Below, one piece after another: positions 30,282 through 40,929 of a stretch of DNA of 47,043 nt (position 1 is its first letter; each line of letters starts with the position of its first letter). The notes under the pieces were generated by a model. That model did not search any database, was not told the DNA's origin, and saw nothing but the letters and a program-made list of their open reading frames with translations. Source of the stretch: Gnetum montanum. Lineage: Eukaryota > Streptophyta > Gnetopsida > Gnetales > Gnetaceae. Both the position numbers and the translations under genes were made by a program. The stretch lies in contig MNCI01007958.1 of NCBI GenBank assembly GCA_015680685.1, positions 600,046 to 647,088 of the forward strand, given 5' to 3'.

Positions 30282-32760
30282 AGCCCATCTTCGCCCAAGG
30301 CACTTCAGGTGCCTCAATAATACCAAGTGGTATATGCTCATTCTGATGAGTATGTACTAGACTTTACCTTCATCTTGCATCAAGATGAACTGATGCAATG
30401 GCACGATATGGAAGGCAACATTGTGTTGACACTTGACCAATCTGTTCTAGTAATGCTACAACTAATGCTCGTGCGACATGGGCTTCAACATCTTCATGGA
30501 GAATACAAGATGCGAGATCTTGACCTAAGAAATTATCATCCCACTAAAGCACAAAGATTAAGGGATCGTTAGTTGGAGCACCAACGCGAGCTTGTGAAGG
30601 GTAAGGGGTCAAATATCTTTCCACCTCCACTTGGTCCAATTAATGAAGGTGACCACTTCTTCAATGATTCTCCTCTCTTTGACTTTGTTCAAGGAGCACT
30701 CAACCAAAATGTACAATCTGCAATCCATAATCCAAGTTTTGGTCAAAATGGATCCAATGACAAAAATGGATCTAGAGAAGCAAGTCAAGAAAAGGGGAAC
30801 AAAGGATCATGATCATGATCATGGTCACAAGCATCGAAGGAAGGGTGATAGGTGTTAGCATGGAGCAAGTTCCCCTTCTTCTTCCCCTTCATCATCATTG
30901 TCTTCTTCTTCATCTGGTTCAGATCGTGGTTGCAAAAAAAATAACCATGATGGAGGTGATTGATAGGACTAGAACAATAGAAGGGACCATTGGGATAGTC
31001 ATGACCAAAGATGTGGGTAATCTAGAAAGGCCCAACATCAAGAAAGAAGGGCTAGTAGAGAACATCATAGGCATCACCATCATGGCCTTGATGAACCTCT
31101 ACTTGCTACTCAGGGCATGTTGAATATTACAAAGGCTATGAGGATTCCAACAAGGCATGCGAAGGATAGCAGAATAAAGAGGCTGGATATGAACAACATT
31201 CCTCAATTTGAGGGAGGATATGATACTAATCCACAAAATCATCTCTAGGCCTTCAAAGATGCATGTGCCTTGCAGAATATTGAGAATGAATGGGAAAAGC
31301 TGAAATTATTTTTAAGGATACTTATAAAGAAAGCAGAAAATTGGTATCGATCCTTGGAACCTAAATCAATCAGGTGGTGGAGTACAATGTTGGAATTGTT
31401 CAATGACAAATATCAAATGTACTCTTGAGTATCCAATTTAAGAAAACAAATTCAAGGGTGGAAACAAGGGAATCATGAGCCCTTGGATGCTACTATTAGT
31501 CGATACTACTCTTTATTGCATAGGTGTCCCAACCATGGATACTCTTAGCTTGATTAGCTTCATCATATCATAGATGAGTTATGATCTGCAACCAAGAAAA
31601 CCCTTGGCATCTATGCCCAAGGGAGATTGACAAAGTTAAGCACCCATTGGATTCAAAAATTAATTAAGTAGGTAGTCAAGGAGGAGGAAGAATTGAGAAA
31701 ATGTGAAAGTGCAGAAGAATACAATAGGAACCCTTCTATTCAATAAAAGAGGGTTTGATTTTATGATAGTGAAGATGAATTCACCAAAGATGAGGTGGTT
31801 AATCAGAAAACCTTGCCATTCTAGAAATTGCAATCAGAAATTATGGCTAAGGTTGATCAATTATGGGACTCCATGGACAATAAGTTTCAAGTTGTCTTAA
31901 AAATTGCTGAAGAGTCCAAGAAGCAAAGTGGTGAGTGTGAGTGTCAAAGACATAAGGAGGCTGAACATGCCATATCTAAGGGTATAAGTAGAATGGTTAT
32001 GATAGAGATGGCTATGGATAGTGACTCAGATGATGATGGTGGATGTGATGTTTTCCAGTATGAATATCCTAAGGGATATTGTCCAGTTGTATCACACTTG
32101 CAGGAATCTGGGGTGTATGCCTTACATCCATAACTTGCACAAAGGCAAACACCCAAAAGATTGCCTTATCCACAAGGCAATCCTCAACAGTTCCACCAAC
32201 CATAACAATACTGTCCAAGTGGAACTTCTCTGCAACCCTATCAATTATACCAGCAGTGGAAGCAATCATAATCATGGGCATTGCCACCTCCAAGATAACA
32301 ATATCCTTACCGGCGACTAGATCCCTATGGTTACTATGTTCAACAACCTTCATCTCCAAGGGACTCCTCAAGTCATGTTGTTGCTTACCAACCTCACCAC
32401 TACCCTCCTGAAGCATACCAATCACCTTATCCAAGGAGGGATGCCATCTACTACCCTCATGCACCTCCTATTCCTGCACCTACTCCTCCACCTCCTACAT
32501 AGCTACCATCTACTTTGTCCATGTAGCGTGAATTGCTTGCACAACCACAACAAAGGAGCACTACAAGGGTAGTTAACCTACAATTAGTTAATCCATCAAA
32601 CAGGTCAAAACCAAAAATAAAGAAAAGACCCTTCTTCTGACCTCATAGTCCACCAAAGCCCTCAGACACATTGGTGGTTGGTAACCTTGCTCCTCCACCT
32701 TCCTCTATTTCCTCTTTACCCAAGTTCCCTTCAAATCAAAATCCTTCTTGAATCCATACT
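30282..32760 (+). pseudogene. gag of element 3 (decayed)
   Basis: The leader (30126-30281) ends in CTTCCTCTCATAG, a possible splice acceptor. The N-terminal block runs from 30327 (VVYAHSDEYVLDFTFILHQD). A frameshift near 30810 leads to a His/Asp/Lys-rich patch (DHDHGHKHRRKGDR) and a Ser-rich run (30870-30930). The retrotransposon-gag domain follows at about 31180-31480: RLDMNNIPQFEGGYDTNPQ, ENEWEKLKLFLRI and NWYRSLEPKSIRWWSTMLEL. A hydrophilic segment (31828-32120) carries YEYPKGYCPVVSHLQESG, and the C-terminus is Pro/Tyr/Gln-rich. No CCHC knuckle is seen. There are several stops but long open stretches remain. Confidence 0.82.
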
Positions 32761-33300
32761 ATAATGTTAACACATGCTATATCTGATTATATTCGAGTTG
32801 GTAACCTACCCAGAAAGTTAGCTGATCCTAGGAGTCCCCTTGTTTATTTGCAAATTACTAGGAATGAGCATTGTAAAGCTCTTCTTGACTCTGGTTTTGG
32901 TGTTAATTTGATCTCACATGAGATGTACACAATGTGGAACCTTCCTCCCTTGAAGAAGAGCAACATCTAGCTAGAATTAGGAGACCAATCCATCATTGTT
33001 CCATTCAGACTAGTTGAGGACATTGTCATCGTCGTTTGTGGGTGGTCATATCCCATTAATTTCCTAGTAATCAAAGTGGAGAACTACAAGGGGGACTCTC
33101 CAATTATTATGGGAAGGATGTGGCTAAGTACTGTTGACACCAAAATGGACATTAGAGATCTTTCATTAGAAATATCAAAAGAAAATGAGTTTGGGAAGAT
33201 CAAGAAGAAGAGAGTTCCATGTATCATGTACAATGATTCAAGGTACCATTGTGTGCAGAAGTTATGGTCAATAAAGCAAACATCTATCCCTACATGCAAG
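32761..33300 (+). pseudogene. Retropepsin-like protease, element 3 (mostly open)
   Basis: Open from 32764 to 32970 with HAISDYIRVGNLPRKLADPR and RSPLVYLQITRNE. The active site is KALLDSGFGVNLISHEMY (catalytic Asp-Ser-Gly intact, about 32875-32928). One TAG follows at 32968. The second half (IIVPFRLVEDIVIVVCGWSY, FLVIKVENYKGDSPIIMG, WLSTVDTKMDIRDLSLEI) is open to 33303. Its role is cleavage of gag-pol. The reading frame is the same as the end of gag, so it was probably made as one polyprotein. Confidence 0.82.
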
Positions 33301-35035
33301 TAATGTGCACTAGAATCTAATATCTAGACATATTTGTATGCAGTAGCCACAAAACAAGAGGGTACCCACTGGTTGACAACTGATGCTAGTAGCAGTACAT
33401 TATGCATGGATCCTACTGAGGGCCTAATGTACGAATATGTTGCAAGTATGGATGAACTCGAGCAAGTTCATCACTAGCTCTCCAAAGGAGTAAATGATGA
33501 TGTTAATTGGGGTGATCTGGAAATTCCTAAAAATTTTAAACAAGGTCCCCTTGAATTGAAAATACTACCAGCTAGAATGGAGTATGTATTTTTGAAAAAT
33601 GGGAGGACAGTTATTATTAACGCCAAGCTTGCTATAGAACAAAAGAAAAGGTTGATAAAAGTTGTGGAAAAAATGGTTAGCAGCCTTTGCCTAGTCATAT
33701 TTCAAACTTATTGGGATAGATCCAAGAATATGCTAGCATTGAATATACACTAACCCCACCGTCAAGCCAAAATGACAACCACAATGGCATTTGAATCCTA
33801 AGTTAAAATAGATTGTCAAAGAGGAGATTGAACAACTCCTCAAAGCGGGATTCATCTACCCTTTTGTAGATAGTGAGTGGGTCAGTCCACTTGTGATCGT
33901 ACCAAAGAAAGGAGGTAAATGGTGGGTGTGCATTGATTTTCGGCTGCTCAACATGGCAACTTTCAAGGATCATTTTTTGTTGCCTTTTGTCAACCAAGTG
34001 CTGGACACCATTTCTAGGCACTATTATTACAGCTTTCTAGATGGTTATAGTGGCTATAGCCAAATTTCAATTACACCAGAGAACTAGACAAAGACAACTT
34101 TTACAAGTCCTTGGGGGAGTTTTGCTTACTGTCAGATGTCATTTGGTCTATGTAATGCCCCAGCCACCTTTCAATGATTAGTTCTCAACATTTTCCAACA
34201 ACAGATCGATAGTAGGATAGAAGTCTTTATGGATGATTCTTCCACCTATGGAGCTACATTTGAGCAAGCCCTAGACCATCTTGAGCAAGTGTTAAAGAGA
34301 TGTGTCGAAACAAACCTTAGGCTTAATTGGAAAAAGTGCCATCTTATGGTCCAGGAAGGCATAGTCTTGGGGCATCACATTTCAAAAGTAGGAATTGAGG
34401 TGGACCCTGAAAAAATAAGGGTCATCCAAGGAATAACCCGTCAACCTAAAATAGTCAATGAAGTGTGGTCATTCCTTGGTCATACTGGCTACTATCGGTG
34501 CTTCATCAAGAATTTTTTTAAAATTACCAAGCCATTGGTAGAATTGACAAAGAAGGATGCATCATTCATTTGGACCTCTACATGTGAAACAACATTTTAG
34601 CAATTGAAGCAAAAGCTTATTAAAACCCCCATTCTTCAAGCATCAAATTGGTCCAAACCATTTCATGTGATGACCAATGCATCAAATTATGCTTTAGGGG
34701 CAGTGCTTACGCAGCTGGATGATTAAAAACGTCCATATTACATTCACTGTGCAAGATGGAGCATTGCAGGTGCACAACTGAACTACATCACCATAGAAAA
34801 GGAGTTGATGGTAGTGGTGTTCACCTTGGAGAAGTTTAGGCACTATGTGCTTAGCTACAAAGTGTTCATGCACACAGATCATAGTGCCATCTGATTTTTG
34901 ATGAACAAACCAATAGTGAACCCTTGTGTCATACGATGGTTCGTGATTTTGTAGGAATTCAATCTCATGATGATAGCTCATAAAGGTGTGAAGAATGTGA
35001 TCACATATCACTTATCGTGACTAAGATGGGATAAC
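33301..35035 (+). pseudogene. Linker, reverse transcriptase and RNase H, element 3
   Basis: The linker (33301-33790) has EGTHWLTTDASSSTLCMD and LELKILPARMEYVFLKNGR, with a frameshift near 33680. RT (about 33820-34600) has EEIEQLLKAGFIYPFVDSEW, VSPLVIVPKKGGKWWVCIDF, YSFLDGYSGYSQISI, FTSPWGSFAYCQMSFGLCNA and the catalytic pair in VFMDDSSTYG (34223-34250, both Asp kept). WKKCHLMVQEGIVLGHHIS and a largely open thumb follow to 34600. RNase H (about 34600-35035) has MTNASNYALGAVLTQLDD (first Asp now Asn), EKELMVVVFTLEKF, HTDHSAI and NVITYHLS. It has the best kept RT palm of the plus-strand copies, but TAG stops (34087, 34174) disrupt it. Confidence 0.85.
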
Positions 35036-36330
35036 AAGGAGAAAGAGAGCCCTTTATTTGACCAATTCCCTAATGAATCTCTCCTTGCATGGGCTATTAA
35101 TACATAAACGCCTAATGAACCAAAATGGTATGACACTATCCTCACTTATCTACTTAAATAAGAATTGCCATAAGAGCTGGACACTAGAAAAAAATAACAG
35201 TTTCTTCACAGGGTCAAACATTTTATGGAGATTAATGGAAACCTTTACAAAGTCTGTTCCGATGGCCTGGTATGTTGGTATGTTCCTAATATGGATCAAC
35301 TGTGCATTCTCTAGGATTCTCACAAAGGTCCTTGTGGGGGCCATTATACTGGGAGATGCACAACCATAAAAATCCTCATGGCGAGGTATTATTGGCCAAC
35401 CATCTTCAGGGATGCACATTAGTTCATTCGTGCTTGTGATTGTTTCCAGAGGGATGGTGGAATGATAGCTCAAATGGAGGGACCACAATAATGGATACAA
35501 CCTCTTAAACCATTTGACATTTGGGGCATTGACTTTATGGATCTCATCACACCTTTATCAAATGGAAAGGCATATATAATAGTCATAGTTGACTATTGTA
35601 CCAAGTGGGCAGAAGCAACAACCATTGCTGACTGTACATCCACCATTGCTACTCAGTTTGTACAACAAAACATCATAAATAGGTTTCATGTACCTTGTGC
35701 ATTAATTTCTAATAATGGAACTCATTTTACAGGTGCCAATTTTTGGAAATTGATGCAATTCTCAGGGGTTGAACATAAACTCATAACACCATATCACCCC
35801 CAAGCCAATGGTCAAGTTGAGATCACTGATCAGGAGATTACAAAAATCTTAATGCACACCATTAGAAAATACCAAAGGAACGGGAGCACTAAATTAAATG
35901 ATGCCCTTTCGGCCTATCACTCCACATGGAAGCTTCCCATAGGTTATTCTCCCTATGAGCTTATGTATAGAAAACTACCAACATTGCCCATCCAATCCAA
36001 GCTTCGTACACTCTCTATAGCCTATGACCTTGACCTAGATCTAAGTCTAGCACAAAAAGAACAATTAATGAGTCTCAACTTACTAGACAAAAATTGGCTA
36101 ATGGCATTGTCATCCAACAAGATGCATAAGGCATTCAACAAGAAATGCCATGTACTCAAAATAAGGAAAGTCAAGTTTTAACCAAGAGACAAGGTTCTTT
36201 ATTGGAATCCTGCACATGTACCCAAACGAACCAAATTTCAAACATTGTGGGAAGGACCTTACATCATAGATGAGACTTTTCCATTTGCGGCCATGATCAT
36301 CTACAAACCTTCATAGCCCAAATAAGAAAT
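35036..36330 (+). pseudogene. Integrase of element 3 (long open core)
   Basis: The N-terminal part has a damaged HHCC zinc site (about 35310-35460; the Cys pair reads CDCFQRDG). The core is open for 214 codons, 35537-36181: VDYCTKWAEATT (first Asp, 35591-35593), ISNNGTHFTG (second position Asn, 35711-35713), and PYHPQANGQVEITDQEI (Glu, 35819-35821). Asn and Glu are separated by exactly 35 residues, as in the DD35E family. The GYSPYELMYRKLPTLPIQ block and a C-terminus rich in DLDLDLSLAQKEQL follow, then a TAA at 36179. Without the second Asp, strand transfer would not be expected. Confidence 0.88.
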
Positions 36331-36450
36331 AATTAGTCAACATTCAGCAAATAAAACCTTTCCATGAGCCCAAGCCAACCAACTCAACAAACACCTCGCC
36401 AGATGGATAACCATGCTCAATCTTTCAGATCTCTCCCTTCCAACTTAGTT

Positions 36451-36463
36451 GTGGGGGAGATGG
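36451..36463 (+). other. Internal polypurine tract, element 3
   Basis: GTGGGGGAGATGG directly follows the pol end region and is the purest copy of the tract shared with elements 0, 1 and 4. Confidence 0.55.
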
Positions 36464-36938
36464 CTTCCCATACTAACACCTCTTGTGGCTCTTCAATCTT
36501 TTGAACTTTTTTTTTTACATGTTTTTGATTTTACAACTTTTTATTTTCATCTTCTTTATTTTACATCTTTTTTTTACATGTTTATATTTTTAAGGGTATT
36601 CATTTTCTCTTAGTCTTTATTTTACACCATTGTTAATATATTCAATATCTATTATCTACTCTTTTACTTTCTTTTATGGTTATGTTTGCTTGTGTTTAAT
36701 GTGTTTCTCTACTTTTTTTCTACTAATAAGGTGGTAAGTACAATGGTAATGCACTACTTGATGGTGGTATGCTTCATTTGTAATTTGATTGTTGATGTCT
36801 GGTTTCTAACTTTGAATGTCGTTATTGATGATTGGAACATGGTTTCTTTTCATGTAATAGGTAGTGATTCCACATCCTCCACCCATCCACATACTCTATG
36901 GTTTTCCTTGTTTTGGAAGCATGCAGTCTCTTCTTCAT
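36464..36938 (+). other. Post-pol spacer of element 3 (start only)
   Basis: The T-rich block and the CACATCCTCCACCCATCCAC block (36868-36890) align with 8521-8940 of element 1. No gene. It is cut by element 4 at 36938/36939. Confidence 0.75.
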
Positions 36939-37846
36939 TGATGAGCAGTGAGGTACCCCTATGCTCAACCATATGAATCATGAGCGTGCGCGCGCGACTT
37001 GGTCGAATTCCATAAACTGCAAGCACTTACGTACATAGAATTCTAGCTAGCAAAACCTCAGTTAGAATAATCATTGTCTTCCCAACCTCACTTGTGATAT
37101 TTTTAAGCGATGGTTGAGTGAGATTGAGGCAAATGATTTTTATCAATTTTCTTTTTATCTTTAAGGTTTGATTCTTTTAGTGTAGGAAATGAAAAGTTAT
37201 ATAATTTTATGATGGCTCTACTTTGTTACTTAACTATCCCTAGCATAAACAACTTATCCCATCTTCTGTGCACATCCTGAGCATATCCTAACTACTACTG
37301 GGTTACCAGACGTCAAGCATCATTGGGTTGCCAAGTGTCTGGGTTGCCAAGTGTCAGGTATATGTTCGAGATGGTCATGCCTATGGTTCTTATAAACTAT
37401 GAATAGGGTTGTAACCGTAAAATGATAATAATAAAGGCTTTTAGAATGACTAAATGTTAAAATATTAAAATATTTTAATGCTTAAGTAGTTAAATCCAAA
37501 TGTTGTAAGGAATGTTCAAAAAGCTCATCTTTATTGCCAGTCATGCCAATGGGCTCAGGTACATTAGCGCTCAAATAAAGAGTCGTACACCCTTCTCACC
37601 CTTACTATGGGCACTTGGGAAATATTCTAACTTTCACGAAAACAAACAGCAAGAACTTCACTACAACTAACTCAAAAGATACCATAAATGCTGCAGGTGC
37701 ATGCATATTTATAGCAGAAGATAGACTTTGCGTTAACGAGGTCGTGTTAATGCATGGACGGATGTGTCGACAGGGTCAAATCACCATGGCCACATCAACG
37801 AGGATTCATTAACACAACCCAGTTGACGTATCAACTAAACACTTCA
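36939..37846 (-). repeat. 3' LTR of element 4
   Basis: On the minus strand it runs from TGAAGTG (37846) to CTCATCA (36939), 908 bp. U3 has GTTGATACGTCAACTGGG, CCTCGTTGATGTGGCC, CCTGTCGACACATC and GACCTCGTTAACGC units, then TATAAATA (37713-37706). The TACCCCTATGCTCAACCATATG block at 36954 identifies its end. A short GCGCGCGC run near 36985-36997 is peculiar to this copy. Confidence 0.9.
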
Positions 37847-37861
37847 TTGTATCCCCACGAC
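37847..37861 (-). other. 3' polypurine tract of element 4
   Basis: GTCGTGGGGATACAA on the minus strand, immediately upstream of the LTR start. Confidence 0.6.
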
Positions 37862-38089
37862 TAAGTGAAAACTCATCCTTGAGTTTATTATAATTTGGAA
37901 GGTATGAAGTTATTGACAATACACATGATAAAACACATCTACATAAACAGTGACTCTATCAACATACCAAGTGCCTAAGTGTACAAAAAAACAAATTACA
38001 AAATTATGGTGCTCATGGACAATGAAATTGAACACCCTTATAGCAATGGATTCTCAACCATGCTGAAATGCTGAAATTGCTAGAGAATA

Positions 38090-40929
38090 TCACATAGTTT
38101 TTGGTGACGGTGGTTCAAATAGGCCTTCGCCAACCTCTGGTGCATGTAGCGGTTGAGGCGTTGATGATGGTTGCACTGCAGTTGCTGCAACTTCTAAAGG
38201 TAATCAAAAAGCCTCCAACAATGCCCTCATCTTATGCTCTTTACATCTAGGATCGTTCACCATCTAGTCGGCTTCGCCAATGTGTGCTGGAATGAAAGCA
38301 TCCCAAGGACATGGAAGTGCAGGGAAAAGTTCCTTCAGATTGACAAACTAAGTAGTGAACTATTTCCATTCGATATCGAACACTTGGATTGATGTCTACA
38401 ACTACTCGTAGTCATTCATTCATCGGGCCAAGTTCTCTGCAACCCCATGTTGTCCTACAAAATAGGTGTGAAGAACTTCGAGTTCCACATTTGTTGTTTC
38501 TAGCTTTTACTTTGTCTCTTTATGCACTTGGAACTCGCCCTCGTATAAAGAATATGAGGTGGCAACTTGTTTCTCTAGGTCTGACCACAGCCTTCTAGCT
38601 ATTAACATAGCTAGGTTTGTATAATAGTGATTGGCTAATTCCATGTATTCTATCATCTCTTCAATCTGCAGCTCTTTGAGACGAATCTTAGTTGGTTGTA
38701 GGTGTTCAATCCATCGAAGATGGGTTGCCACACCTCATCACCTTCCTTGAGCTGTTGGAGCGCTTGGTTCATCTTAGCCTTTGTGACTTGAATTTCTTTT
38801 TCATTGACTTCCTTTAGCAACCCCACTTGGTCTCTATAGTGATCTTTTACTCATTCAAACTTAAGGGCCTCATTTTTCCAAGCGGTGATTTCAATAGTTA
38901 ATTTTTGTCACAAGGCTTGAACTTCCTCCATGGACAGATTACAATTTTCAGCCACCAATCTCCTTACATCAGTGTTTACCTTGGCTAGCTCTTCCTGCTG
39001 TTAATGGATAAAATCTTTCATGTGTTGATTTTCAATGCCAACATTGCGCAGGCGATAAACTTTTGCGGTCAACTTAACATTCTCCTGGCAAACCTATGCC
39101 AAGTCCTTGTTTAGATGGTAAGAATGAGTGTTTGTTAAGGACTTGTCAAAGATTGCCAACTCTCACTCATTCTCAACTATCTAAAGTTTGGTTTGAAGCT
39201 ATTAAAAAGCTTCATCCCTGGCGAGTTCACGGTTGAGGAGAGCTGGATCAGCAAGTTGGGCCCTCAATTTGGCAACTTCCATAGCTAAGCGTTGATAATC
39301 TACCTAGGCTACTTCAAGTTGCCCCTCCAATATGAGGCACTTGCCCCTTGATAAGAGCAGCTTCGATTGAGTTGCAGTAATGTTTTTCGAAAGGTTAAAA
39401 ACATTCGGAAGTAATTACCTAATTCCCATTAGTTGGTCCAACAATTCTTCGTGTTAGGCTACGTTGAGTTCTTGCAAATGTCTGTACATCTCCAAGTCCA
39501 TGTACATCTGGTACAGGCACCGTAGGTGCATTAAGGGCCATAACAATTATATTAGCAACTACTTTTGCTACAACTTCTTGTTCTTGGTGTTGCATTACCA
39601 GGACAGTCACCCCTCTCCATCCTCTAAGCGCACCGAGAAAGTAGCGACATTTCTTGAAACTTCAAGAAATAGTTGTTGGGTGGAAACTGTTACTTCTCGA
39701 ACACTGGGGTCTATTCTTGCAGGCACTTATGTTTGTGTAGCAGAAAACATTGGCCCTACTCTCTCTAGTGGACCCACCAATTAAGCCACTTGTTCAAGAT
39801 TGCTCATTGTAGGGTGGTATACCGAAGGGCCTTCTCCACTACCAATTTCTACTGATTGCTTCTGTTAACTCAAGAGCGATTGTCGGATCTCGCATATGTG
39901 TTCTACAATCATATGCAAATCTGACCTTATTATTTATGCAGGTGGTGGAGGTGGTTGCTGCTCTTCCCTTATTTATGTTGTGGCAGGAGTCTTGTCTTTC
40001 ATCATCTCACGCCACGAGGTAATTGGGGCATGATGAAGTGTATCATTAGCATAATGTGCTATCCTTGCCCATTTGCACAACTTTCTACTTAGGCAAGGAA
40101 AGGGTAGAGCTCGCCTTCCATGTTCATTTTCAGCAAATCTTTTCTCAATTTTAAGGAAAAGTAACTATGGAAGGTTAATGGGAAACTTCCCACTTAGAGC
40201 GACACATGCACAAGCAGAGAAGGTAGTGAGCTTGCTGGGTCTTAGCATTGGATTTAGGTGGTAAGACACAATTTTTGAGTAAAGCCTCTCTGTAGTGGTT
40301 AGTGTGCCAAACTCCTTACGTTCTACCCCATAGCACTATCTGATCCACTCCCCCTTCACCTCAGGGTCTGCTTGTTTTGAAATCTCCACCACATCAGCTC
40401 CAGTCTCAAGCAACCCAAGTGCTTACACGATTGCTTTTGTAGAGTAAGATACATGAATGTCCTTGATTCTTACTTTGGACCTTGGTTGTCGATTCATCCA
40501 AAAGAGATAAGTTTCTCCTAGGTACCATTTACCACTGGAGGTGATGATTGGCCACATAGGAGAATTTTGTAGTTTGGTTTTTACTTCTTCTAGTGCATTT
40601 TCTAGAAACGGTCTAAAGTTTAACTCCTGAAGGACCATTTGTTATAGCTCTCTTAGCTTAATAGCATTAATATAGGCCTGGGTCAGGGTGACCTCAAGCC
40701 GTGGCACTACCACTGGAATCTTGTCCCTTTGCGATTGTTTGTTGAAAACGTCCTCTTCAAGAATCTGACAAAAAAATTCCACATTAGGTCCTTTGCAAAG
40801 GGGGCTAGTTGCATGTGAGCCCTCCTCATCCTATTGAGGTCATCTACCCTATCCTCTTCCCATTCTAGGTTGCTTGTCCCTTGGTTGCGATGGTCCTTCT
40901 CCCCTTGGATGTCTTAGTTTAGGTGCCAT
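38090..40929 (-). pseudogene. Extra post-pol ORF of element 4, least decayed copy
   Basis: About 950 codons from ATGGCACCTAAA (40929), directly after CTACAG. The end is approximate. The N-terminus is basic and polar. The plant-specific domain spans about 40650-40050: LNFRPFLENALEEVKTKL, MWPIITSSGKWYLGETYLFW and KIDIHVSYSTKAIV-type segments (40638-40423), followed by LSRKLCKWARIAHYANDTL. A Pro-rich linker (PPPPPA near 39950) follows. A long charged region (about 39400-38500) has heptad-like Leu/Val/Ile spacing: LRAQLADPALLNRELARDEA, ENVKLTAKVYRLRNVG, QQEELAKVNTDVRRLVAENC and ALQQLKEGD. This fits a long coiled coil. No transmembrane segment, protease or polymerase motif. The domain resembles 'putative plant transposon protein' regions; this is unsearched. 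Function unknown. Confidence 0.65.

Larger units (their letters stand above)
29248..36938 (+). mobile_element. Element 3: Ty3/gypsy retrotransposon, interrupted by element 4
   Basis: 5' LTR, tRNA-Asp PBS, gag, protease, RT, RNase H, integrase, internal polypurine tract and the start of the post-pol spacer are present in order. At 36938, in the spacer block corresponding to 8870-8940 of element 1, element 4 begins in the opposite orientation. The extra ORF and 3' LTR, if they exist, are outside the window. The expected target duplication is CCAAG (29243-29247) but its partner is not visible. Confidence 0.88.

Noticed and set aside
32069-32464. 131-codon minus-strand open frame in element 3
   Set aside because: It is the mirror of the Pro/Gln-rich gag C-terminus; the sense reading is the one shared with the other copies.
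29248-36938. Integrated caulimovirus (plant pararetrovirus)
   Set aside because: LTRs, target duplications, integrase after RNase H and a tRNA-Asp primer site are those of a Ty3/gypsy retrotransposon. Caulimoviruses lack integrase and LTRs and use tRNA-Met.
36686-36976. 96-codon open frame in the element 3 spacer
   Set aside because: It runs across the insertion junction at 36938/36939 into the LTR of element 4, so it is accidental.
36985-36997. GCGCGC run as a functional Z-DNA element
   Set aside because: Short, found only in this copy, and located in the U5 end of the LTR; likely a local CpG-rich remnant.
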